This document shows, one piece after another, positions 1 to 12,106 of a stretch of 64,000 nucleotides of DNA. How positions within the stretch are numbered: position 1 is the stretch's first letter; every line of letters begins with the position of its first letter. The stretch spans positions 21,846,340 to 21,910,339 of the forward strand of contig CM046842.1 in the NCBI GenBank assembly GCA_025618425.1, read 5' to 3'. This DNA is from Heliocidaris tuberculata. Lineage: Eukaryota > Echinodermata > Echinoidea > Camarodonta > Echinometridae. The notes beneath the pieces were generated by a model that saw only the letters and a list, made by a program, of their open reading frames with translations, had not been told where the DNA came from and made no database searches. The translations under genes and the position numbers were made by a program.

Positions 1-967
1 ACGTCCAATGAAGCGTAAATGTTTTATTTCCGGGATGCGCAAATCTTCAAATCGGCAATCGAGAGTTTTGTATTGGCTGACTTCAGTTTTCGAGGACTAT
101 ATTTACTCCAGAGCGGCCGTGGCAGTATACAGTGCAGCGGCGCCGGTTATGCAATCGATCGCATGCGTATGCATCCGCCGGAGAGCTACAGCCGAGCTGG
201 TAGTGGTGGTACGGTGTGTACATGCGACACTGTCACTGTCACTGGTCAATTTTTTTAAATTTTATTTTATATTCGGAGCAAGTCAATGCAGTGCATGTTG
301 GATGGGTAAGATCAATGAATAAACCAGTTTTATGGTCTCTCTCGTGTCTGTTCCGAACTTCCGAGTCAATTTCCCCGAATAAAGATGGTCTCTTCGCTCT
401 TGTCTTTCGTCCGGGGGCACTGCCGTGCCTATGTCTATGACAGTCGCACACGGCTTCGTACTAAAATGTACATGTACACATGACTGTCGCAGTTAGCTGA
501 AATTCGAAAGGGAAAAATAATTTTAGACGATAATAAAAGACAAGAAAGACCATAGCTGTCTGACTAACATTTCTTTTATTATTTAGTGGTCAGTGTGTTC
601 ATAAAATGAACGGAAGTACTGGTAGTACAAATTATCATTCAAGTAGAAGCCTGCCCAAAGTTATGCACACACATGGAGTGTGCAGCTGCAGTAGTGCCGG
701 CCATCACAGTAACAATAAAATAATTCATCTTTCACACACGAGCCACCAGTAATTATTGACAGTATCAGTGGTCACTGCAACATTGTAAATACTGATTATG
801 TTTAAAAAAAAAAAAATAAATAAATAATTTGTGATTATATTTTTAAAAAAAAAATAATAATTTGGGATTTAAATTTCCACATTGCCAGAATTTTTGCAGG
901 GCTGGGCAAATTTGAATTTGGAGTTTTTTCACCTTGTGTCAAGAAGACTGCTTGAAACTAGCCAGAC
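1..967. other. no gene recognised; GC-rich first 250 bases
   Basis: The first ~250 bases are richer in GC and CpG than the rest (several CGGCCG/GGCGCC-like sites) and could be the edge of a promoter or first exon of a gene lying to the left. The open frames here are short, overlap on both strands and match no protein I know. Bases 500-967 are AT-rich with A-tracts near 800-860. No gene is supported. Confidence 0.3.
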
Positions 968-1065
968 CAGGGCCCTCTTGCATAAAAAAAATATGATTAA
1001 ACGCATCTCAAAGAATTAAACTTTATTTTCACCAATGATCAGGATTGTGTATTTGCCTTTTGTCT
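968..1065 (+). mobile_element. truncated copy of a foldback MITE (GGCCCTCTTGCATAAA family)
   Basis: The sequence starting GGGCCCTCTTGCATAAA followed by a GATTAAACGCA-like stretch matches one arm of the complete palindromic element at 50848-50993, including the 'CCAATcaGGATTGTGTATTTG' middle. The second inverted arm is absent, so this is a decayed or truncated copy. It is non-coding. Confidence 0.55.
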
Positions 1066-1927
1066 GTAAAATGGTTAAAATCCCCCCCCCCCCAAATGAC
1101 TTGGGCCTAATCTAATATTAGACATCATGATCTAAAAAGATAAATGTACCCCCAAAGAAAAAGGGGTATCCTTTCAATAAAAATTAAAAAGTAAGTAACC
1201 ATACAAATTGATGAAAATAATAATCTAGTCTTATTGTTGTAATCATTTGAAAGTGAATGACAAAACAGTGGAGGGTGGTGTGAGAGACAGAGTGGTGTAC
1301 TGTGAAAAGTGTGAATTTCATAATACATGTAACATGATTGAGATGCATATGGCAGTACATGTAGGTCCTCAAAACTATGACCATTTCATACAAAAATCAT
1401 CATGCAAGGATATAAGTAGACCCTAGCTCTTCATGTCAAACCATGAAAAATCAACATGATTAGATACAAGAGTTTTTTTTTTGGGGGGGGGGGGGGCACA
1501 ATATAAAAAAAAAAGCTCAGAGAAGGAGTCTAGAGTAATGTATTTTTCATTTCTGCTGTCTGCAGTTGTGATTGTTCATGAATATATATGTTTAATATAC
1601 ATACATGTATGGAAAGGTAGAAGAAAAGATTAATTCAAATTTTGTTCATAGGTATGCACCAGATTGCATGATTTCAAGTTTAAAAATGCAAAAGCTCCCT
1701 ACCGTCGGAGGGGGGATACCCCCCTCCCACACCCTCCCCCCCTCGGTCGCTTCGCTCTCTCGCGCTTGGTCGCTCCGCTCCCTCGCAATGATGGTACCTC
1801 CTATAAAATAGAAGTTACCTCCTTCAAGAAAAATTAGCAACACCCCTGATCCTAAATAGGCCGCTTTTGAGAATATGGAGCTTTGTTTCCCATAAAGCTA
1901 GCTTTATACACGTAAGCAGAAATCATC

Positions 1928-2670
1928 ATATTAATGGTTCTAATCCTTTTGGGGGACATCATTTCAAGGTCATTGTTATGTTCCATAGTGTATGACTGTT
2001 ATACATACATTGTCAAGTACTTATTACAAAAGTTCTATCAATATTGTAAATATGATCATGAGCAGGATTTGGGTTTGTGACAAAATCAAGTTTGAAGTAT
2101 GCTACAAAAGTCACTGGTGAGCGCGAATTAGCATATTTTAATGATTTTGGTCCTGTTTTGGGGTACCATTTCAAGGTCATAGTCAAATTAGAGTGTACAA
2201 ATGTGACATATTCTTCAAGTACTTATTGAAACCTAACAATATTGTAAATATCATCATGATCAGACTTCGGGTTTGTGAGATAATCAGTTTTGAAATATGC
2301 TATAAAAGTCACACGTGAGCGCGAATTACCATATTTTAATGATTTTGGACCCTTTTGGGGGCCCCATTTCAAGGGCATAGTCAGATTAGAGTGTACAAAT
2401 GTGACATATTCTTCAAGTACTCATAATAAACTACTATTTTAGTAAATATCAACATGCCCATATTTTGGGGTCTGCGAGAAAATCAATTATGAAATATGCT
2501 ATAAAATTCACACGTGACCAGAAATTAGCATATTTCAAGTGCTTGTTGACTTTGAGAAGCAATTTCAAGGTCATTCTCCTATAAAACAAACTGACCTTAG
2601 TATATATTCTTTTAGTACCTATAACATACTACCACTACTGTTAATATCACTATGCTTGGGCTCTTTATCT
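1928..2670 (+). repeat. tandem repeat, about 185-bp unit, four diverged copies
   Basis: Four successive blocks share the same order of landmarks: 'CATTTCAAGGTCAT', 'TTCAAGTACT', 'ATTGTAAATAT', 'GAAATATGCTATAAAAGTCAC', 'GAGCGCGAATTA'. The middle two copies (about 2130-2500) are most alike, and the outer ones are more degraded. No reading frame is conserved between copies. The origin is unknown; it looks like an old satellite-like array. Confidence 0.75.
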
Positions 2671-3060
2671 TGAACTAATTAACATTTGAAATACGATTTA
2701 AGCCAACATGGGTCAATATTCGTTGATTTTGATGCGTTTACGACCATTTTCGACAGTGTACATAGGCCATTAAACGTTTTGGACGCAAAATTTCTTGGGT
2801 AACTTGTTAAAATATAGGTAAATGCCTATCTATACACAAGAATTGGTGGTGTTCCCAGATTGGACTAAGGGTGATCCATGACCTTGAACTTGGCTTATTT
2901 TGAGAATATCCCAACTTTGAGGGCGCTCTTTAGCAAAACCACTTGGACAAACGTGCTGATTTTTTTTAGGTTTGTTCAATTACCAGAAGTGTTCAAATAC
3001 ATGTATACAAAATATTGGGTCCTAAGCTTATTTAATTTTGAAGCTATGAGCCTCCAAACT

Positions 3061-3290
3061 AGTCCACTGCCTGGACTGTTCGCGCACGAACGCGATCCGT
3101 TGAGAAAATAATACACCCCCAACGCTAAAACTGATATAGCCCTTCCAAATCGACCCTCGCAAACAGTCCAGTAGTCCACTGCCTGGACTGTTCGCGCACA
3201 AACGCGATCCGTTGAGAAAATAATACACCCCCAACGCTAAAACTGATACATGTATAGCCCTTCCAAATCGACCCTCGCAAACAGTCCAGT
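3061..3290 (+). repeat. two near-identical 112-bp tandem copies
   Basis: The block beginning AGTCCACTGCCTGGACTGTT at 3061 recurs at 3173. The copies differ by one substitution and a 6-base ACATGT insertion in the second copy. Each copy contains the short inverted pair AGTCCACTGCCTGGACT. High identity means a recent local duplication. The contained frames are shadows of the repeat and are not genes. Confidence 0.85.
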
Positions 3291-3560
3291 CGCATTTGCC
3301 AGTTTAACGACCGTTCCCGAAATTTTTCGGGGAGAATAGACCCGCTCGATCTGCGCTGATTGGACGAAGAATATGCATCATTCATGAGTGATTACGTAAT
3401 ATTCAGTTTTTTCAGTGGTGTTTGATCGGGGCATTGCGGGCACGGTGCGGGCAGGCCATGCAGAGCTCAACAAAGGCAGGCAGGGCTTCGCACGCAGACA
3501 AGGCGGCTTTTGCTGTGCTGATTCATTGAACCAACAAACGACATTTTAGTGACGATTGGC
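3291..3560. other. GC-rich, promoter-like stretch without a supported gene
   Basis: This ~270-base stretch is locally GC-rich and contains a CCAAT-box-like element (CTGATTGG at about 3354) and a TGATTACGTAA motif. No convincing coding exon or transcript signal follows. It may be a fragment of a mobile element or a promoter. I cannot decide which. Confidence 0.15.
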
Positions 3561-3883
3561 CATTTAACATTATTCCAGTTCTTTATGGAGATGTCATGTT
3601 AATTAAGACATAATAACGTTTACTGGATATTATTTCAGCATTGTTGACCATTTCGACCATCAAGGGTATTTTGACCATATGACCATCATTTTTTGAAAAG
3701 GCAAGAAAATGTGGCCTTGTTCCTATAGTATATAATTATTTTGGTCATTGTCTTATGAATGACTACATGTACTTGACATTATAGACAGATAATTATGTTG
3801 CAATATTTTAAAGGTTTCTAATGTTTAAAATAGTGTTCTGTTGGAGCTTTTCATCATTGTAAACATATATCAGAAGCAATATT

Positions 3884-3960
3884 TGTTATAAACAGTTCAA
3901 TAATACAAGATCTAATACTGCTATAGTAGTATTAGATCTTGTATTGAACTGTTTATAACA
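3884..3960. repeat. long near-perfect palindrome (hairpin)
   Basis: The left arm beginning TGTTATAAACAGTTCAA and the right arm ending TTGAACTGTTTATAACA are reverse complements. They continue through the inner arms ACAAGATCTAATACT / GTATTAGATCTTGT around a CTATAG centre. One 3-base indel and one mismatch interrupt a stem of about 35 base pairs. No coding potential. It could be a tiny foldback element or an in-situ palindrome. Confidence 0.85.
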
Positions 3961-6019
3961 ATAATTAACTTGCCTATATTTCAATGTTCAAGTTGGGGAT
4001 TGACCTTTGATAGGTAAATTAGCCTCTGTTACCACCCCCATACCACATATCAATTTTTATTTCTTCGTTCTGTTTTATAATTTGTATTGCTATGCTTGTC
4101 CCTTTTGTTCTTATTTCATTCAATATGTGGAATAATAAACAGAGCTGTATGTTCGGATCACACCTTTTTGATCCTGCTAGACTCGGTTTGGTAGTATTTT
4201 GACCGTTGAATAAACCAACATAGTTTTTAATGTTTGGATTTTTTTAATGAGATTCCCTCCTCCACTAAAAAAAAGAAGATTAAAATTTTTAATAATCAGG
4301 CAGATAAACGCAAAAATCAACTTGGACTTGTAATCTCCGCCATGACCCGATTCCATCCGCCAATCCTCATTGGCATGTTTCTATATTATGCAAAGTGGCG
4401 CATATAATAATTACAGGGTCATCCCATACCCAGTCGGGACAAAGAGGGAGGTAACAAGTGGGTGGGGGGGGGGGGGGGGGGGAGGGGGAGGAGGAGGCTC
4501 GTGTACCTGAAAAAGGATTAATATTTTTCCCTTCCCATGAAGGCAAGGGCACGGAAGGCATGAATCTCAAACTAAGGGAACGGACAGAAATCCCTTGCCT
4601 CTTAATTTCACGGCACTGAGTGCACCAATGTATACATTTGACAACATATATGAATGTCAAAACAAAACTATTCTTGAATCGCAATAACATGAAAATTCAC
4701 AGTGTTGTACGTTTGAGCTTATCTAAAGGGACGCACTCGTACATGTATTTTCAGAAGGTTCATAATTCCTGAGGTTCCGAAGTCACTTCAAAACACGAAT
4801 TTTGAAAAAAGTGGTCACTCCTCGGCACTTTTAAATGGTGATTTAACACTTCAGTTTTTAGATTGTACATGGAATTACGAACCTTCGAAGTAACGACACT
4901 TCGGAATTATGAAGCTTGGGGAATGTGATCAGTTCGCGTCACGGACGGACATTTCAAAATTTTCCAATTTAGGAGGCTTGTAAAAATAAGTGATTAGCTG
5001 TGATGGAATGCTTTATGATTTATTTTGGAGGGTATAACTGGGTGTACTGAAAAATGATAAAACATGGTTGTCATGGTTACTTATTTAAATGAGAATGAAT
5101 GAAATGCTCCATTTATTAGAGTGGGAGATAGATATTTGTGTTGACTTCTCATTATTCTTTTTCTATCAATATCAGAACAACATGATCTTGTCTTATACTT
5201 TTACTTGCAAATGTTAGTCAGATAAATTGGCTTCCCTATCAGACATTTTGAATTTCAAAACAAGCTTTAGATTTCATAAGTTTCAAGTTTCTAACAGAAA
5301 ATAAGCAAAATAGTCATATTACCGACATATTCAGAACGGAATAGATACATCCAATAATTGATTTCGGACATAGAAGGAGTGGTGTAATGGTTATTCCGAG
5401 TCAAAAAGTGACCATAACGACCAGAATGTCCTGAGTAAGGCCTATTCGACTGACATTCTTGGAATCAGAGCAAAAGTATACTTAGATACTTCCGGGTAAT
5501 TAAGTTTGTCAAAATAATCTTCCCCACCAAAATTGTTCTTTTGGAGAGGAAGTCCGTTGCTGCTCACTAATTTTTAGTTTCTCATAAAAATTTGCAAATA
5601 CAATCATGTAGTCATAGTGGATCAAAGTGGGCATGATAATCGAAATGGTCAAAACGATTGAAGTACAATGAATAATCTTATTGTTTTGGAACCTACACAC
5701 ATTTTCACATCAATTTTGGATATCGAGACCCACCCCTTTAATGATGCTGATTTAAAAAATTAAATCACATTTCGGGCGGAAAGAGACACAAATTGTTATT
5801 TTGGGGGCCTACCAAATCCTTCTTTGCTCTGATTCAGTAAAACAATGTGTAACCAAAATGGTTATTTTTGGTCAATAAGTGGTCAAAGCTTTTCCGCTGC
5901 CTGTCCAAAGGCAGAGGGATAACCGTGACATGAGTAGGATCATTTTTGGAATCAGTGCAGATAAAGTTCACCAACACACACACCAAAGAGTTATCAAATC
6001 AAAGTTCTGTGATAACTCC

Positions 6020-6050
<31 letters not shown>

Positions 6051-6903
6051 CGTGCCTACGGTGTAATAGGGGGACCGGTTTTGGATACATTCCAGCACAG
6101 CCATTGAAGGACCGAAATGTATCCAAGGTGCAATTCAGGGACCGAAAAATAAAAATTGTCATCAATAGGACACTTTTTCAAAATTAATCATGTGAGGTAA
6201 GAAAATATGACTGGGAAAGCACGCAACATCTTTTTAACGCCTCATGTTGTCATGGTAATGTAATTTTCCATGAAATCTTACAGATCACGGGCACACAACT
6301 ACTTTGAGGGACCAAATGAATGTATGTCGCCATGCTTTACCAGTATACGGCCCCCAAGTTCCAAAGTTGTAGTGAAGCAATTTGATATTTTACCATTCTT
6401 TCTTTAGAAATATATCCAACCATCGTTTTTGTATTAGTCACATGTTGCCAAAAACATGTAGGCTACGAAGACATGCACTGGAGCGGAAATGAACCGTTTT
6501 CAACGCCACTTGTGTCATAGTAATGAGGTTTACGTCAATTCGTACATATCACCGGTACACACCTCCTCAAGTTGAGGGACCACAGAGAAAAGATAGTTGA
6601 AGAAAAAAAATATGTCAGGATGCTTTGAAGTAAATTATTTCTATATCATAACATCTTTCTTTGCAATGTTAGATGTTCTGATTCTTTTTACGAGTCATGT
6701 GTTGCCTTAGTTCAGATACAAAATTGTGCTAATTATTGAGACCTCCTTTATTATGGATCTGGTCCAGACAATTTTTTTTACCATGCTTCTTTATTTTGTC
6801 TAAGAGACTGATATAAATTCCCTCCAATCTTAATTGATCTTCCTTTCTGTTGAAAATATTTCTTTTTGTAACCATGTGGCTTATGGACTTTTTAGGTTCC
6901 AAC
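3961..6903. other. no gene recognised; short microsatellite and poly-G
   Basis: AT-rich sequence with no frame I can assign. It contains a poly-G run at 4463-4480 and a (CA)n microsatellite at about 6023-6048. The short frames around the (CA)n on both strands are repeat artefacts. Confidence 0.5.
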
Positions 6904-8600
6904 TCAGGGGCGGCGGAGCGTCTTGCAAATTGGGGGTGGGGGCAGGCACCAGCGAAAAGGGGGACTGGTGAAAAGGAAGGAAAAATACCATTTTGAGTCC
7001 CTAGTTTACTCCTACATTCTATTTAACACTATTAAAGACGATTTTCGTCATTATCATTTTTCATCTATCTTTACATAATAACAAACACTTTGCAGTTGTA
7101 TATATTGCTTTGATTACTCATTTGCGAGCGACCGAAGCCAGCAAGAGTAAATGCTAAGTATTCTTTTGCTGACAGCAACTTTATCATTAAAGCTGCCGCA
7201 AATTCATTTTCAGTTTTCCCATATGAATGTTATTTTCACCCATTAACCCTTCGTTTTCTTTATTGACCAAGCTATAAATTTTAATGCATTTGTGGGGTCT
7301 CATCGCCACGATCATACTAGAGGAATATATCAGATTTTATGGTTACGACACACTTGATGTCTCGAGCTTGAAATATTTGAGCGAGCGAGCGTACCCAGCG
7401 AGCTTTAAAAAAATATAAAAATATCATCTTGCTTCAATTTAGGGGCAGCGTTCGTTCGTATTAAAGTTAGGGGCTCTGTGCCCACTTGCCCACAGCTCCA
7501 CTGCCTCACAATGTAATAGTATCAAGCAGTGGCGTAATTTGGCAGGGGGGCACATCCGGCCCGCCCCCCCCCCCCTTTGAAAGAGAAATGTACATTGTTG
7601 AATGTATTTTTAGAAGTGCTGACGTCAGAGAGTTTCTGAAGAACAGTACACCCCAAAAACGTGTTAATGCTTTTTTTTTTTTTGCTTGTCAGAAAATAAA
7701 AAACCTGGATCCAAGACTGGTATCAAGGGAATCTGTTATAAGCCTATATGATTCTTTTGTTTTCTTTCTTTCTTCTTTTTTTTTTTCAAATGATTTTAGG
7801 GTACTTTCCAGAGGTGAAAAGGGATATCTAAAAGAGGGGAAAATGGCACAAGAAAGAAAAGGGGCGCTATTCAGAGGTATAGGGGCATCTATATTTGAAG
7901 GGAACACTCATCAGAAGGAGAATGTCAGAAAATTGTCAGAAAATAAAAATCCTTGATCCAAGACTGGTATCAAGGGAATCTGTTATAAGCCTATAATGAT
8001 TCTTTGGCTCTTTTAAAAATTTTTTTTTTACTGATTTTAGGGCACTTTCCATAGGTGAAAAGGGATATCTAAAAGAGGGGGAAATGGCACTAGAAAGAAA
8101 AGGGCGCTATTCAGAGGTATAGGGGCATCTATATTTGAAGGGAACACTCATCAGAAGGAGAATTGCACTATATAATATATTTGAAGTGAAATGATACTGT
8201 AATGGTATCAAGAGCATGAGAACCGTTATCGTAATTATATTGATCTTTTGAGAAATTTAAGACACTTACTGTAATAAAGGTGAAGGGGGCACTTATCAGA
8301 AGTGTTAAAGGGCAATTGTCGCAAGGACAAATGGCACTTACTAAGGAAAAAGTGGCACTTATCAGAAATCAAATGGGCCTGAATCAAATTTGAAAAAGGG
8401 CACTTGCCCGAATGGAAAGGGACACTTACCTAAAAACAGAAGGTGCACTTTTCGCACGCTATTAAACAGAAGGAGAAATGGGCAGTGGCGTAACTACGGC
8501 GTAGAGGGTGGGGCACGTACCCTCCTCCCCCCAATCAAATGGACAGAGAGAGAGAGAGAAAGAGAAGAAGGAGAAAGGGAAAAGGAAGAGAAATGAATCA
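6904..8600. mobile_element. composite of degraded hAT-like element fragments
   Basis: Starts with a hAT-like terminus CAGGGGCGGCGGAGCGTC. Its following text (TTGCAAATTGGGGG...CACCAGCGAAAAGGG) matches the interior of the hAT elements at 14414 and 19604. Further CAGTGGCGTAA termini occur at about 7525 and 8474, so more than one element has landed here. Fragments of the GGGGCACTTATCAGAAG-type internal repeat continue to 8470. No intact transposase frame is present. The 156-residue frame at 7486-7956 spans repeat copies and is not a protein gene. Confidence 0.5.
7690..8165 (+). repeat. tandem duplication, about 240-bp unit, two copies
   Basis: The block running from 'CAGAAAATAAAAA...GATCCAAGACTGG' through 'ATATTTGAAGGGAACACTCA' occurs at about 7690-7925 and again at about 7938-8162. 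There are few substitutions and a poly-T length difference. The frame open in the first copy is broken in the second, which argues against coding function. Confidence 0.85.
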
Positions 8601-8898
8601 TGAACAGTAATGAAGGAGAAAAAGACAATTTAACAGTCATTTCATTAACAATCATGTTAACAATTACTTACTTTCCTACTATCATTCCTATTCGTGGTGA
8701 AAAAAGTCCTTTCATAATTATAACGAGCTTTCCAAAAGGGGAATTTCATAACTGAATCGGACTACCCTCCACATTGCTTTTTATATGTCATAAATAAAAC
8801 ACGAATAATAAATATAAATAAATAAATAATAAATAATTGATCATTACTGTGTATCATGCTTAAAATAACACCTATACAATCCCATCCAGTTCATGTAA
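8601..8898. other. no feature seen
   Basis: AT-rich sequence with AAATAA-rich simple repeats near 8800-8835. No gene or clear element boundary. Confidence 0.4.
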
Positions 8899-8918
8899 CA
8901 GTGTTGTAGTGCCTTGAT

Positions 8919-9082
8919 GCTCGGCCTTGGCCTTAAGGCGCCTTAAGGTCAGTTTTTTCAATGCCTTGGCCTTAGACTTGAATGCCTTTACCTTTGGCAT
9001 GCCTTGGCCTTGCCTTGAGGGGCTCCAAGCCTATAAATCTCAAGGCATTTTCAAGGCATTTTCAAGGCATTTTCAAGGCATA
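8919..9082 (+). repeat. GCCTTGG-type subterminal array (left)
   Basis: Degenerate tandem copies of GCCTTGGCCTT / TTTCAAGGCAT make up the left subterminal region of the hAT-like element. The same word dominates its right subterminal region. Subterminal motif clusters are where hAT transposases bind in known elements; function here is inferred only. Confidence 0.7.
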
Positions 9083-9229
9083 TGGAACTTTCCTATTTTT
9101 GCAAGTAAAATTTTAAAACATTTTGGTTGTTTGTGCAGGAGTCATGTACATTCTAGCTACAAGATCTAATCATAACAGACTTGGGAAATGAATTCATGTT
9201 ACAAATATTTAGGTTAACACGACAAAATG

Positions 9230-9260
<31 letters not shown>

Positions 9261-9379
9261 CAGTTGTACCGTATGAAATACAGGTCAAGACTGGAACAAT
9301 TGTACTTGCATTTCTTTTCTGTGAATATAAATATTAAGTTTGAACAAAGTATTTGCATTTTTTTTGTGAATTCGGTCAA

Positions 9380-10104
9380 AGGCTCGGTGCCCCCCCCCCC
9401 CTTCGACAAAGTCTGCCGTGCATTTCGAACCGCTCCATTTCACACCACGCCACTTTCTGCCTGTTTTCTTTCAAGTCTTGCATATATTTTGAAACCTTGT
9501 TTACGAAAAATCGGTCATGTCACTGACCCACATGACCTTTTGTGACCTCATGTAAGCCTGAAAACGGAGAATTTCTGAGTTTTGTGTACAAAACTAAATA
9601 CATATTCCCATTTTTCTCCTTTATCACCTAAGATTTCTTCTTTAAGCTTTAATTTTCATTTATTCTAACTGAATATTGCTTCAGATAACATTCTGATATA
9701 GTGGTCTCTGAAAATAAACAATAAAAATGTTAAAGCTGAAAAACAAAGAAGTATGAAATTTGAAAAACAATAGAATACATAAGAATTCTTATGTAATAAT
9801 GTTTTAAGGTTTAGAAAGAACTTCTTGCATTAAAATTTTATTTGCAAGGTCTTTATTTACTTGATTATAATGCAAAATGTATGTTTCTGCATATAATTTA
9901 CATAAATTATAAGATTAGATTTAAAAAAATAATAATTTGCATAAAGATAATGATGGACATGTGCTCTTTACGTGATTTTCGAAGTCAGTGCAAAATTTAA
10001 CGCCGATCGGTCATGTCGCGGCAGAGATCAGGGGGGGGGGGGGGGGGCCTCTTATCCCCTTCCCCAGTCGGAGAAGAGCTTCAAATAGCCCAGTACCAGT
10101 AAGG
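9380..10104 (+). mobile_element. piggyBac-like dispersed repeat, copy with intact right end
   Basis: About 700 bases here match 35653-36432 in order and orientation. Shared landmarks are a poly-C start, 'TGACCTCATGT', 'GGAGAATTTCTGAGTTTTGTG', 'CTCCTTTATCACCTA' and 'GCCGATC.GTCATGTC.CGG'. Both end in '..CAGTAAGGGTTAA'. The right end AGTAAGGG next to TTAA fits the piggyBac pattern (CCC... termini, TTAA target). The left terminus is not recognisable in this copy. Non-coding. Confidence 0.6.
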
Positions 10105-10977
10105 GTTAAAGGGTTCAAAATATTGGGAGAAAAAATGTAATTCTCGTTGCTTTGCTCCATAATATACATGTATTCCTTTAAAAAGTATTTTACGAGCTAT
10201 TTATGTCCAGGAAGACAACAATACATATACAAACAGTAGGTCATGAAAAGGAGGGGGGGGGGGGGGTATGAAAATGAATACATATTTTCCGTCAGGTCTT
10301 TTGAAAAGGTAGAAAATGAAAAGGCAAAGTAAAGGAAAAGAAAAACCAAAGAAAAGAGTGAAAGGAAAAGGGAAGGAACGAAAAAGAAGGAAAAACTGGC
10401 CACTTTTTTTTGCTCGCTTCCTTCGCTTGCTCACAAAAACACTGGAAAGTTATTGTTCGGACAAAAGGAGTCCCCCTTCAGAATAGGTTGCAACTCTCTT
10501 CCCCCCCCCCCCCCCCACCCCTTTAGGATTTTCAAAGTTCTGATATTCGGCCAACCACCACTTTATATTCGAATAGCGAGGTTCCAGGATAATTATGTAA
10601 CTTCCGTATGTAACTTCTGTACATTTTACAACAATTTTTTTTTTAATTTGATCGCTCGCTATGCGATCTCCAAAAAATTACAAACTGAAGAACTGATATT
10701 TGGGCAAAAGGGTCAGCCCGTCCCTTGTCAAAATTAGCCCCGTATAATCAAGATTTCTGCATCTGCGATATTCTTTTATTATTATATGAGGGGGGGGGGG
10801 GGAGCAGATTAGGTTGCAGCATTTTTGTCTGCAAATTAGGGTGTCACACCCTAAAATATGTCAGCAAATTTGGTTATCACATCCCCCATTCAAGATGTTC
10901 AGCGACGTCTCTGCCTGCCTTCTTTTTTGTATGTGAACCTCTTTTTTATGTTCCATGCCCCCCCCCCTCCTTTCTTT

Positions 10978-11130
10978 ACCAATGCCTTGGCCTTGGCATT
11001 GGCCTTGAGGTTTCAAGCCTTGGCCTTAGCCTATAGGCCTTGAGGGCCAAAGCCTTGGCCTTGACCTTGGCCTTGCTAGTCAATGCCTTGGCCTTGAGGG
11101 TTTGGGCCTTGAGGGTTTGGGCCTTGACTA
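10978..11130 (+). repeat. GCCTTGG-type subterminal array (right)
   Basis: Mirror of the left array: repeated GCCTTGGCCTTGGCATT and GGGTTTGGGCCTTGA words directly inside the right terminus of the hAT-like element. A small related patch also lies at about 29020-29050. Confidence 0.7.
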
Positions 11131-11338
11131 CAACACTGGTAACAAATACATAATACATCATTATGGCAACCCAAGTACATGTATATGTGAAATTGACTTC
11201 TAATTTAGAAGCACTTGCTGAAGGGAGTTCAAATGACCCGACATAGGCATTTTAAATCTGAATCACAAAGTGCTCTGCATTTTATTTTGTACAGAGAAAT
11301 GTTGCTGAAAGGACATGATTTCCCTGGGTCCCCCCTTT

Positions 11339-11343
<5 letters not shown>

Positions 11344-11396
<53 letters not shown>
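11344..11396. repeat. (TA)n microsatellite
   Basis: About 26 uninterrupted TA units followed by a poly-T run. Confidence 0.98.
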
Positions 11397-11404
<8 letters not shown>

Positions 11405-11435
11405 TTACTAAAATCATGAGAATGTAGTAACTAGC

Positions 11436-11665
11436 AGAGGCGGCACACCGGGGGCACAGTGTCCCTAATTTTTCAAGTACCCTTAAAGTGTCCTTTTTTA
11501 TCTATGAGAAGTGCCCCTTTTCATAGCTGATAAGTGCCTCTTTTCCTTCGTATACTGCTCTTTTTTTCTTTCTAATAAGTTCCCTTTTCACGTTCTGATA
11601 AGTGGCCATTTTGACCTCATACATGAGTGCCCCTTTTAAAAGCTGATAGCCCTTGCTTTCGTCTA
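11436..11665 (-). mobile_element. fragment of a hAT-type element in reverse orientation
   Basis: Begins GCAGAGGCGGCAC and continues with repeated AAGTGCCCCTTTT / TGATAAGTGCC words. These are the reverse complement of the GGGGCACTTATCAGAAG region and the CCGCCTCTG end seen at about 15190-15506 and 16196-16250. Only one end is recognisable. Confidence 0.55.
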
Positions 11666-11807
11666 ATTAACCCTTTGCACTGTGCATTATGAAAATCCAT
11701 AGATGCTGGATTATTTCAAAGGCTATATTTTTTGTACGTGATTTCTGTTGACGATCGTCGACAGAAGCGATAATCCGGAATTGACAGTGGTCGACAATAG
11801 CGGGCGG

Positions 11808-12106
11808 GGAACCGACATTTGCTCCGGCGACAATTGCCCCTGCGACATTTGCTCCGTCGACATTTGCTCCGATCAAGCGACAATTACTCCGCGACAACTG
11901 CTCCATCGATAAAAATGAATATATGCGACAATTGCTCCGCCGACATTTGCTCCGATCGAGCGACAGTTGCTCCGCGACAATTGCTCTGTTGATAAAAAAT
12001 GAATATATGTGACAATTGCTTCTGCGACAATTGCTCAGTCGACATTTGATGCGATCGAGCGATAATTCCTCCGCGACAACTGCTCCGCTGACATCTGCTC
12101 AGTCGA
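11808..12106. repeat. GCGACAATTGCTCC minisatellite
   Basis: About 18 copies of a roughly 14-15 base word GCGACAATTGCTCC, with GACATTTGCTCC variants. They are interrupted twice by GATAAAAATGAATATAT, giving a higher-order unit of about 100 bases. The frame across it on the minus strand reads a repeating Gly-Ala-Asn-Val pattern, a by-product of the repeat. Confidence 0.9.

Larger units (their letters stand above)
8899..11138 (+). mobile_element. non-autonomous hAT-like element with CAGTGTTGTAGT termini
   Basis: The left end CAGTGTTGTAGTGCCTTGA and the right end (reverse complement CAGTGTTGTAGTCAAGGCC) form inverted termini typical of hAT elements. A GTAA direct repeat flanks both sides (8895-8898 and 11139-11142); any longer target duplication is not clean. 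Both ends run into GCCTTGG-rich subterminal arrays. The interior holds a later piggyBac-like insertion and poly-G runs. There is no transposase frame, so it would have depended on enzyme supplied from elsewhere. Confidence 0.7.

Noticed and set aside
1928..2670. CRISPR-like regularly spaced repeats
   Set aside because: Whole ~185-base units are repeated and diverged, with no short direct repeat plus unique spacers, and the genome is eukaryotic.
5385..5455. possible tRNA or tRNA-derived element (TGGTGTAATGGTTA resembles an A box, CTATTCGACT a weak B box)
   Set aside because: The B-box match is poor and no cloverleaf stems could be paired around it.
7486..7956. 156-codon plus-strand frame
   Set aside because: Crosses poly-C, poly-T and one unit of a tandem duplication whose second copy is frameshifted.
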